Shown here: piece after piece, positions 11,401 through 21,500 of the stretch
Position numbering within the stretch: position 1 is the first letter of the stretch
Layout: every line of letters starts with the position of its first letter
Assembly: GCF_964355755.1 (NCBI RefSeq)
Contig: NC_092675.1
Span: forward strand, 1,887,312 to 1,951,311
DNA: 64,000 nucleotides
Direction: 5' to 3'
DNA from: Antedon mediterranea
Lineage: Eukaryota > Echinodermata > Crinoidea > Comatulida > Antedonidae
Position numbers and translations under genes: made by a program
Notes under the pieces: model-generated
Seen by the model: the letters and a program-made list of their open reading frames with translations, nothing else
The model's database searches: none
Told to the model about the DNA's origin: nothing

Positions 11401-14400
11401 GTATGTGACAGTAGGAGATACATGTGAAATATGTATTACCGATATTCTTATGAGAAATCTAGATACAGTACCGGGAACCGGGTACAAACACGTACTGTTG
11501 GTTGTTGTTGTGTATAAATATATTAAGCTCTGTTCACATTATAAAATTAGTTTGACAATAAAAGTGTGATGTGCCCAAATGTGGTAGTGATATGACGTCA
11601 TCGTGTCCATATATGGGCACATCACATAAGTTTGATAGAGCTTTAAACACTCAAATGATTATCATCACCACGACACAAATCCGCCGTCACAGGAATAATA
11701 CCAATCTCCTGATCGGTTTCTTTCTTCTGTTTTTTTTGTACGATGTTGCTTTTCTCTTGCTGTTACTGACAGTATTTCTGTATTACTTTAAATATAGTTT
11801 TAAAAACAGCACATACATTCTTAATGTAAAAAAGCCAGGAAAGCTTCACACTGTAGATTTAGATGCCAAAGAAAAGCCATATGCTATAAAAATGCGTAAA
11901 GATGACGAAGGTTTGGAAGAAGAGTACGTATACACGATTTGGGGCGAGTGGAACCGATGTAGTGCGTGTAACGTTGCTGGTGAACGGAGACGTTTTGGTA
12001 AGAACAATGAACACTCTGTTATTACAATAGAAATTAAAACATCAAAAACAGAATATACAGAGAGAAACATCATCTAACCTAATTTAGTCTATGTTTACAC
12101 AAAACCCGGATCCGGTCGGGTGACAGGACAAATTTTGAGCTGCTTTGTATGGAATCCATGTAAACGCGCTTCTATTATTTGTTATTTGCATTCTCCAGCG
12201 CCACCGGATCCGGGCAGTGGTGTGTGAACGTAATTTTAAGTAGGGAAGCTCTTTTGAAAATGTATCTTTTTGGTATTAGGGTTCTGCTTTATAAAATTAA
12301 ACCACGAAGAGTATTTTGGATCCGTGCCATGTGGTAGTGCAGAAGCCAAACGTTACGACAACAAGAATTCCAAGCGTTTGGATGAAGTTCTCGTTGAAAG
12401 GTGTGACATCACCTGCAGCGATGGTTCGTTAGTTCGCTTCTTTCCAATTCAAATACTAATAATAGGCCTAATGCATGGAATGATGTAATACACCAATGTA
12501 CTACACTGGTCGTATATCGGGCCTGACAAGAACGTTCCGAATTATATTTGTCAGACGGATTCGTAATCTGACATGACCTAGATGTTAAGTTTCTATTATT
12601 TGTTTAGCTGACTGGCTTCTTTTCAAGTATTTTGACATTTGAGTCATTGTCTATTTTAATTACTAATGATTTTGTTTACATATTTCTTTTAGCTCAAAAA
12701 GCTTATGGTATTCTAGAGAAGATGAACCTTTTAAAGGAATTAAATCTAGGTAAGTATCTCGCAATTAAAAGGAACTGGAATGACCGTACACTTTAGCCGA
12801 GACAAATATGATTATTTTAGATTTTATAATAATAAATAGTCCTGTGTGAAAAAACATTAATTTGTTTATACCTATATCAAACATAATTTTGAAATAGGAA
12901 TCCTTTAAGCAAAACTAAAGCTAAATCTCTTTTCTATTGAGCGAAATTATTCGCGTGAAACGAAAGCGTTGGTTTATGCACATGCGTATTCATACTTCTG
13001 TCGATGCGGATAACAAAAATGAGCAACCAATTAGATCTTTGGAATATTTGATTCATGCGAATGGATTCGCCCAGTTGAACGAATTATATCAATACCTTGA
13101 ACATTTACACGCGAAGATTTATTTTATTAAAATTAGTAGCAATTTATGTTAAATTCTTTAAGCTTAAACTACATTGTGATTAAAGACTCTGAACATTCTT
13201 GATTATTAAACATGTTTTATTTCAAATTAAAACGAATAATCCAATACACTTCAAGGGCATAATGAAATAGAACATGAAATATTATTGTTTATCAGGATAA
13301 AAATTTTCAATTTAATTGCGATTTTTTAATTGTATCCTGTCAACCGGCGCCTTAAAATAAATGTTAAAGAAATAGGATAAATAGCGTGAGAACTCTCTTA
13401 ATAAAATTAATAGCAATATGGCCATGAAGGCTCTTTTTGGAGATGAGATAACCCGATTTCATCTGCGACTTGTCGAAAATGCAAAGAAAAACAAATATTT
13501 AGGTCTAATCATGGACGAATAAGACAGTGTTCATGGTCTAATAATTATATTTTTGTTTTACAGTAAAACAACGCCTGAAAGTTCATTCCGGTGACAATAT
13601 AAGATTAAAATGTTTAGGGTAAGTTAAAATATAAACTCAATTCAGTGAGATTGTAACTGCGTAACTCTAGATTCTCTTGAATTGAATTGAATTGAATTGA
13701 GATTTGGTTTAACTATAGTAAGGTTATACTGTCAACTGAAACATTTTATATAGTTAAATGAATGGTTAATATTGCAAGGCAAGACGGACATATCTACACC
13801 ATCAAACTAGTTTGAGAGTTTTTTTGAAAAAAAAGTATGGTAGTAAAATGACATGATCGTGCCCATACATGGGCACATCACATTTCTTTGATTTGATAGT
13901 GTAGACAGATTCTTTAGGTTGATTCATGGATGTCGGTCGAGTTAACACACAGCAAAGGTTTTTATTTTAGATAGTTAACCTCCTTGGCGTGCCATAGTTG
14001 GAAGAGATTAGAATTGACGCATAAAACGTGATTTTACGTAATAGCTCATGCTACTTTTTTTCTACATAGAACATCGGTCGACGACCCTGTTGGATGGAGA
14101 AACGGTTCAACTGAGCTTAATCTTCAAGAAGTTCGTAAAGGCAAGGGCCATCTCAAAATAACAATGGCCCACGCGTTGATTATCATCAATATTAACAAAA
14201 CGGACAGTGGCGAATATGATTGTCACGTTGGCGGCGAACTGAGAGCCACATACGTATTGACAGGTATAGTAGGCCTTACTAGAAAAAATACCCCTCCCCT
14301 CTCCCACACTCACTACATGGTAGTTTTCAATAACAAAACACTTCTCCCTCCATCAATGGATTCTCGGTCCTCCCCTGCCTACTTAGATTTCATCAGCACG

Positions 14401-15831
14401 TTTGCCAGTACAAATCGTTGCTGAATCATAACCCTCTTTTGTAATAATTTATCTCTGTACGGTCCCTGTACAAAGAAATGGTGGATTTCGGCATTAACTT
14501 GGTATAATAGATTTACTATTGACGAAAGATTATACTATATATCTATTGCTTAGTTTACACTTTTCCTTGTTTTTGTTTTATATTTTACAGTAACTGATCC
14601 ACTGATAGATCGTAAAGGTAAGTTTATTGTTATAATTCGTGTGTGTCTATGAGCATAGAACGTCATAGAACCATTGCCATACCAAGCCTAGTATATTGCA
14701 TAGTATATTGCATAGTATATTGCATAGTATATTGCATAGTATATTGCATAGTATATTGCATAGTATATTGCATAGTATATTGCATAGTATATTGCATAGT
14801 ATATTGCATAGTATATTGCATAGTATATTGCATAGTATATTGCATAGTATATTGCATAGTATATTGCATAGTATATTGCATAGTATATTGCATAGTATAT
14901 TGCATAGTATATTGCATAGTATATTGCATAGTATATTGCATAGTATATTGCATAGTATCGAGATCTCGTCATAATCAACAATGACTACATTGTTACAATT
15001 GTTCTATTATCATCATCCTAATTAACATCATTATCATAGTCATTTAAAAACTAACATACCATCCTTATTAATTTACTTATCATCAAATCAAATACGACCA
15101 GAGTGGCTCCTCCAAGGAATAAATCGATTAGCAGGTCCCAACAAAGCTCCATTCCAAATGTGGTGCTTTTTTCCAAAATGTAAGGTTTCCTCAACATTTG
15201 TTTTCATCATCAGCACTAATATCTTCACTTCCCTTATCGTTATTCAATTATGAACAATGTTTGTCAAATTATTAATATATCTCTGCTAATTTTTGTTGTA
15301 ATATAGCCTAATAGTGGGTTTTAATATTTACCAGATAAAACCATAATTTAAAGAACAAATAGTCAAATTCTTGTCTCTATAAAATATTAATTATAAAATT
15401 ACATTTGACTGTTTGGTGGGTCTTTTATAAGCAAAATAATGATAAAAATGTCGATTAGTTTGGAAAAAGTGAATAACCTTATTACAAGTAAAAAATAGTA
15501 AAATTTTAATTTTGATTTTTATATTTGAAGAAAATACATCTTTAATGTTTAGAAATCACTGTAACTTCATTGTCATCATCTGATTAATACTATTTATTGC
15601 ACAGGTCTAACGGCATCTTTCTACTACATGTCAAGTTTGTTCGTGGTTTATTTTGTAATGTTTGTTGCACTCATGGTAATGAAGCACCTTCATCGTCTCA
15701 CAGTTCGAAAATTAAAAGACGACAGTAAAAAGAGAAAAGAGAGAAAAAAGAAAGCAAGGTTGAAAAAGAAAGCGAAGTTGAAATCCAAATCAACACCAGC
15801 TAAACCTAAGATTGCCTTACCCAATGTATAA
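8473..15831 (+). CDS. FAM187-like Ig/TSP membrane protein
   Basis: Ten exons encode 898 aa: 8473-8545, 8795-10340, 11053-11238, 11810-11997, 12280-12423, 12693-12749, 13564-13618, 14070-14263, 14591-14617 and 15605-15831 (TAA). All phases agree. Residues 1-22 are a signal peptide. Residues about 80-520 are an extreme Lys/Glu/Asp region. The first Ig domain spans the exon 2/3 junction (GEDLLLPCD to GVYYCWTN). It is followed by the FAM187 hallmark WGEWNRCSACN...GERRRFGFCF, then PCGS and a VERCDITCSD segment. A second Ig domain (IRLKCLG to DSGEYDCHVGG) leads to a TM segment near 827-850 and a Lys-rich cytoplasmic tail. The Ig, WxxWxxC, Ig, TM order matches vertebrate FAM187A/B, which are about 370-410 aa; the charged region explains most of the extra length. 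Role unknown; FAM187B is testis-expressed in mammals. Orthology to A or B is not resolved. Confidence 0.82.
10771..10911. mobile_element. Palindromic MITE, family 1, copy 3
   Basis: The left end TACTCTGTCTACACTATCAA and interior words GATGTGCACATGACATGATG and ATCACTACCGTATTTGGGCA identify it. The right end is degraded after CAAACTAGTTTG. It lies in intron 2 of the FAM187-like gene. Confidence 0.65.
11523..11646. mobile_element. Palindromic MITE, family 1, copy 4
   Basis: The ends are TTAAGCTCTGTTCACATTAT and TTTGATAGAGCTTTAA, with a typical interior. It lies in intron 3 of the FAM187-like gene, just before the TSP-like exon. Confidence 0.75.
12093..12230. mobile_element. Inverted-repeat element, CCGGATCCGG ends
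   Basis: A left end GTTTACACAAAACCCGGATC and a right end containing CCGGATCCGGG...TGTGTGAAC form imperfect terminal inverted repeats of about 25-30 bp around a 90-bp interior. It is intronic (FAM187-like intron 4) and may be a small non-autonomous DNA transposon. Confidence 0.5.
13791..13914. mobile_element. Palindromic MITE, family 1, copy 5
   Basis: The ends TATCTACACCATCAAACTAG and TTTGATAGTGTAGACAGA flank a shortened interior with CATACATGGGCACATCACA. It lies in intron 7 of the FAM187-like gene. Confidence 0.75.
14690..14958. repeat. 12-bp minisatellite, about 22 copies
   Basis: Perfect head-to-tail copies of GTATATTGCATA run for about 268 bp in intron 9 of the FAM187-like gene. Because the unit is a multiple of three and lacks stops in several frames, it produces four spurious open frames across both strands. 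Confidence 0.95.
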
Positions 15832-16028
15832 TTCTGACTTATTCTGAAGGAGGCCTGCCGCCATGTAGCCTTACTGGACGCTGACTTGGATGGCTAACAT
15901 TGTCGCCTCCAGGCCTGGCGTATATATAGTCATATTTAAACATCTAGTGTATACCTAGATAGTTCAATGTATGTATGTATGAATGTATGTATGAACGACG
16001 ATAACATGAATAAGCGACAAAAAATAAT

Positions 16029-16088
16029 ACCCCTTTCACACCAAAACTCCGGAGTGATCTCCGGAGTTTTGCTTTTGGTGAGAAAGGG
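16029..16088. other. Long GC-rich hairpin
   Basis: CAAAACTCCGGAG and CTCCGGAGTTTTG form a perfect inner stem around a TGAT loop. The outer arms CCCTTTCACACC and GGTGAGAAAGGG continue the pairing after a short bulge. It lies about 200 bp past the FAM187-like stop codon. It may be a small palindromic transposon or a structured 3' UTR element. Confidence 0.6.
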
Positions 16089-16475
16089 CTATTCATGGAC
16101 GTTCTCATGCTTCAACATCTTCAGCATCCCCTCCGGGAGGTTAGAGAAATATATCAACCAGGCTACAATGAATCATTACTATTATAGTTAATCATGTTCA
16201 GTCACAAAAAAGGTTCCAAAAATTAATAATTTAGTTTGGGCCAGTTAAGTTGACCGGAAGTATGTGGGATGGTTACCGTGTCTTTACCGCATGGATCCTA
16301 TCGTGTCCTTACCGCACTGATCCTCTCGTGTCCAAACACACTGCGAATCATCCTATACAGAGTAATGACGTATACACAGGTCAAATAGAAATACAACTAA
16401 ATAAAATATATAATACAATAAATAATAATGAGATTGATGATTATATAGCCAGTAGATGTGTTATGTCTAATGTTC

Positions 16476-16600
16476 TGGCTGCACTATCAAACTTCATGTG
16501 ATGTGCCCATATATGGACAGGATTACGTCATATCACTACCATATTAGGGCACGTCACAACTTTTTGGTTAAAATAGTTTGATAGTTTAGAAAGAGCTTTT
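16476..16600. mobile_element. Palindromic MITE, family 1, copy 6
   Basis: TGCACTATCAAACTTCATGT opens the copy, and AGTTTGATAGTTTAGAAAGA near 16575-16594 with AGAGCTTTT closes it. The interior has GATGTGCCCATATATGGACA. It is intergenic. Confidence 0.7.
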
Positions 16601-17638
16601 AAAGACAATAAACTACAGGACTGCTTTGTGTCAAGTGAACATACATGTATCTGCAATTATGATTGGATATAGAAACAGTAACCCATGTGTTGTTTATTGA
16701 CATAATAGTTCCACCAGAATTATCTGGTGTGACAACATAATAGGCAAATACGTGTGTTTTGAGCCCTAGTATTTCGTCAAATGTTTGCAACGAAGAATTT
16801 TCTGATTTAAAATTATTACCATAACAAATGAACGCCATTACGAAGCAAAATACACATAATTGTGTCTATTCGTGAAGTGGAAACATGTTATTTGTATCTA
16901 GGCCTAGGTTGATGTTTTAAATCTTCTACGTAATCGGTGGGGTTTATTGACACGACTTGGACCCCGACCAGCTAGTGGTATGCGACAGATTAATGTTATT
17001 AGAGGACATTGCAGTATTGACGCTTATGTAAAACAGCTCAGGATGAATCATCTTCCCCTTGTATTGTTTCATAGATAAAATACTTTGTTATTAGGGTACT
17101 CGCTCTAATGATTCTATCCGAACAAATTAACGTATTAAAACATAATCAAATTATATCAGTGACGTATCCATCCTTATCCGGCCTCTCCTTAGTAAAAGAA
17201 AAATAAAGTATATATCACAGTAACTCAAATATTTATTTGTTTGTTATATACTTTATTTGTTATATTTTTGCATCCATGCGCGCACATAGAGGGTATCAAA
17301 ATGACCGAAATTGCCCCAAGGTTTTAAACGGCATTTGAAAACCATTCGCCTGTTGGGTCAATGGCGGCAAAATGGAGTCTGAAATCCCAATTTTTCACGA
17401 CATGTTTATTATGCATGTTTAAAATTATTATTTTTCAGGGGGTATCATGACGACCGGAATTGCACTGGAAAGGTTTTAAGCTGCATTCGCTCTGGCCGTA
17501 TAACAAATGTGAATTAAACAAAAAAGAATAAATTTAATTGTCATGATATGTTTAAAGATGAAAATCATTCGTTTCAATTTGAAAAGGTAAACAAAATGAA
17601 ATGAAGCAAAGATGCCACATTTGCCTAATAATAATCAC

Positions 17639-17835
17639 GGTGGATGGCCGAGCAATATAGGCATAGGTTCGAGGCCGACTCGCTCCTGGTTCTGGTGGTG
17701 GAACAAGTCTTCTCGGATAAGGACTATAAACCGTAGGTCCAGAGTGCACATTTTGGTGAAAAAGAATCCAGTTTACTATTCGAAACGAGTAGGAGATCAC
17801 CCCGGTGAACTGGTTCACAAAATAGCCCATGTTTG
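17639..17835 (+). mobile_element. tRNA-derived SINE, second copy
   Basis: It has the same organisation as the copy at 1236-1557 with a shortened head (GGTGGATGGCCGAGCAATAT then GGTTCGAGGCC), followed by the body words TTCTGGTGGTGGAACAAG, GATAAGGACTATAAACCGTA and ACGAGTAGGAGATCACCCCG. Confidence 0.75.
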
Positions 17836-18378
17836 GAAGGATTACCACCTATTTAATAAGACAGTGATGATCAATTCCATATTTGGTAATCCTTGGCCAC
17901 ATTTGTCTTAAAGATGTATTTTTCCCCAAAAACATAAAAAATAAAGATTAATTAAAATCAGACTTTGAATAGGCCATTTTGTAGACTTAACAAAGTTAAT
18001 CACTTCCGTAGAAAAAAACGCCAAGAAAATGTTTTTGATGTGGTATATAAATGTGGATAGACTTCAGAGTACTATTAGTGTTAGGATGAATGGTATATTG
18101 TTTCTACAGGGTAATTATTTGTGTTGTGTGAAAAGTTTGATTTAAAAATAAAGATTATGTGCCTGGCTCATAATGTAAAGTGACGTCAGACACGTCGTTT
18201 CCGTTTGCGCACAGTCGCAGCCTTGGCAATAATCAGCAAGAAAAAAAAATCACCCCAAAAATTATTTTTGTCAGATTACTGTATTGACCTTTAAGTCAAT
18301 GCTAAATCTATAAACGTCAATTCCATAATTTCCTCGAAATTATTTAAATATTCATACGTCAATATTTTATAATTCTCT

Positions 18379-18387
18379 TATATATAA
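18379..18387 (+). promoter_or_regulatory. Candidate TATA box
   Basis: TATATATAA lies about 150 nt upstream of the ATG of the large repeat/FAS1 gene. In such AT-rich DNA the motif alone is weak evidence. Confidence 0.3.
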
Positions 18388-18535
18388 GTGAGATTTAATA
18401 GAGGAACATTTTATAAACAACGCCAATATAAACTTCGTACTATATCTTATGCAGAGTCTGAACATTTTGTTGAACGATAGTAGTTGAATTGAATATAACC
18501 TACTTAATACAAAGGCTGCCTTTGGAAGACTAATA

Positions 18536-21500
18536 ATGAGAGCTCTTTTTTATATTACATTATTAGCGTTACCGCTAATTTTTGCTACTCCTACTAGAAA
18601 TCGTAGAGATGATAACGATGATAGTGAAGAAAACGGTGCAATAAGAAGGGCTGGAGGTAAGACATAATAATTTTAATTGTGTTATCAAATTAATAATTGT
18701 TTGCTATCTGGTGGTTGTCATAATACCACCGCACACCTGTAAAACAAGTTGAATACAGTAGTAGTTTTATTCAAATGTTGTCGATATATGTTGTCAAGTT
18801 AACCAATTGTGATTTAAAAATACATTTTTTATGGATCGTAACAATTAAATTAATAATAATTAATTATCATCAATGCTATAAACATATTTTTTTGTTATAC
18901 TACTATTAAAAATCAGTCTGTTATACTTCTTAACATACTGTAGAATTACAATGATGGTCATCACCACTCACATCTATGCCATCAATATTCATCAGATGGT
19001 TATTAAAGGTTGCTCCTATGAAATTCATATTTATTATCTTTATCATGAACCTAATTAGGGTCATAGTTGGAGGCCTTAACTGACACGAAAGGCATTAGTA
19101 AAGCAATTTGATATTTAATAATAAATATAATTCTGTTTCCGTTTTATAAATAAAAATTCATGATTCAACGCAATTGGTCAAATAACGATATAAACAATAA
19201 TGCACCTGTTCATTGTTTATTCCAAAAAGTGAAACAAAACAACTGTAATTTTACGTCTCTGCAATTATTGTTTTGTTTTGTTTTCGATTTCAATCAATTT
19301 CTTTTATTTCAGAAATATTTCACTATCAAAAGACTAATAATTTACGAAAAGAAAAAACAAATTCGCATCATTTAGGATAGAATTGTTGATATTTGTTTTT
19401 CCGTTATGTTTTATCTTTGTATGAGACAAGCACTATTATTTCCACTTGTTTTGTGGACGAAATAAAGTTATCTTATAGAATACTTATCTATAATGTCTAT
19501 ACGCCATCTACAATGTATTTTTGAGTTATGGAGCATATATTTGCTGTTCTTGTAAATTAGCAGAGAAGATCATATTCGATTAGCTGGTTAGATACACTTA
19601 AACGTTCACATGCACATGTATTGGAACCCACCACTATGTCGATCCGTAACCGACGTGACGCCCATAACAACCCCGTCCCCACTTCACGCAATTCACAGGA
19701 TTTGAACCCACCACTGTGTCGATCCGTAACCAAGGTGACGCCCATAACAACCCCGTCCCCACGTCACGCAATTCACAAGATTCGAACCCACCACTGTGTT
19801 GATCCGGAACCGAGGTGACGCCCATAACAACCCCGTCCCCACGTCACGCAATTCACAAGATTCAAACCCACCACTGTGTCGATCCGTAACCGACGTGACG
19901 CCCATATCCACGTCCCCACGCCACGCAATTCACAGGATTTGAACCCGTCACTGTGTCGATCCTTAACCGACGTGACTCACATAACAACCCCGTCCCCACG
20001 TCACGCAATTCACAGGATTCGAACCCGTCACTGTGTCGATCCGTAACCGACGTGACGCCCATATCCCCGTCCCCACGCCACGCAATTCACAGGATTCGAA
20101 CCCGCCACTGTGTCGATCCTTAACCGACGTGACGCCCATAACAACCCCACGTCACGCACACAAACGGTGGATGTCTCCTACGTGAGTCCTATGTCCTAAT
20201 TTATATTTTATTTGTAAAATCGAAAGCGTCCGACCATATGATGACTCAATTAAAGGATTACAGTTTTCACGCAAAAGGCTGTAATGAAAGGTTGTAAATT
20301 ACAAAAACAAAATTACAAAGTTATTTGTGTATGGTTATTTTTTAAGACAGGAATTTTTATTTCAGGCGTGTAATTATAATAGTACATTTAAATCTTAATT
20401 GGAATTTTTTTTATTTTATTTTACGCCTTTGTAGAATAATCTAAGGCTAGAAACATTGTCTACAATTTGTAAAATGCACAGTTTTCCCCGTATACATTAG
20501 ACAGTGTAATCTTATAAAAATAGTACGTGATATAGAAACTTTTCTTAAAATATGTATTTGTTGCTTTTACAGGTCAAAGGAATAATCCATCATCTTATAG
20601 AAAAAGACCAAATTTGAATTCACCGACTAGATATCGTGGCTCAAATGAGAGACAAACGAATCAAAACTCTCAGAATTTTCAGCAACAACAAAAACAACGA
20701 CGACGACAACAACAACGACAACAACAACAACGACAACAACAACAGGTGAATAGAGGAGGAGGGGGGGACGACGACAGCAGTGAAGAAGAAATAGAGCAGT
20801 TTTCCAGTCAATTTAGCATGGGCGTGATTGTAACTAATGAAAGAATAATAAATGAGGTTGCAGCTGGTGGTGACAGTAGTGCAGAAGAAACGCAGCAGAC
20901 TGCGGCAAATGTAGGTGGTGCACAACCAGTTGTTGCTGCTGACGTTGCAGCTGGTGGTGACAGTAGTGCAGAAGGCACGCAGACGACTGCGGCAAATGTA
21001 GGTGGTGCACAACCAGTTGTTGCTGCGGACGTTGCAGCTGGTGGTGACAGTAGTGCAGAAGAAACGCAGCAGACTGCGGCAAATGTAGGTGGTGCACAAC
21101 CAGTTGTTGCTGCTGACGTTGCAGCTGGTGGTGACAGTAGTGCAGAAGAAACGCAGCAGACTGCGGCAAATGTAGGTGGTGCACAGCCAGTTGTTGCTGC
21201 TGACGTTGCAGCTGGTGGTGACAGTAGTGCAGAAGACACGCAGAAGACTGCGGAAAATGTAGGTGGTGCACAACCAGTTGTTGCTGCTGACGTTGCAGCT
21301 GGTGGTGACAGTAGTGCAGAAGACACCGAGCAGACTGCAGCAAATGTAGGTGGTGCACAACCAGTTGTTGCTGCTGACGTTGCAGCTGGTGGTGACAGTA
21401 GTGCAGAAGACACCCAACAGACTGCAGCAAATGTAGGTGGTGCACAACCAGTTGTTGCTGCTGACGTTGCAGCTGGTGGTGACAGTAGTGCAGAAGAAAC

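Larger units (their letters stand above)
15832..18535. other. Intergenic, repeats only
   Basis: The spacer between the FAM187-like gene and the large FAS1 gene holds a hairpin (16029-16088), a MITE (16476-16600) and a SINE (17639-17835). Open frames such as 17552-17911 lie over the SINE and are not genes. Confidence 0.6.

Noticed and set aside
14643-14984. Four repetitive ORFs (CIVYCIVY, QYTMQYTM, AIYYAIYY, HSILHSIL)
   Set aside because: They are translations of the 12-bp intronic minisatellite, with no start context, domains or splicing.
19557-20062. Several overlapping minus-strand frames (62-72 aa)
   Set aside because: They are translations of the tRNA-like tandem array.
14690-20160. CRISPR array
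   Set aside because: The tandem repeats have no unique spacers between units, and the genome is clearly eukaryotic.
19624-20160. Functional tRNA gene cluster
   Set aside because: Although B boxes and acceptor-like arms are present, I cannot draw a complete cloverleaf with an anticodon arm in any unit.
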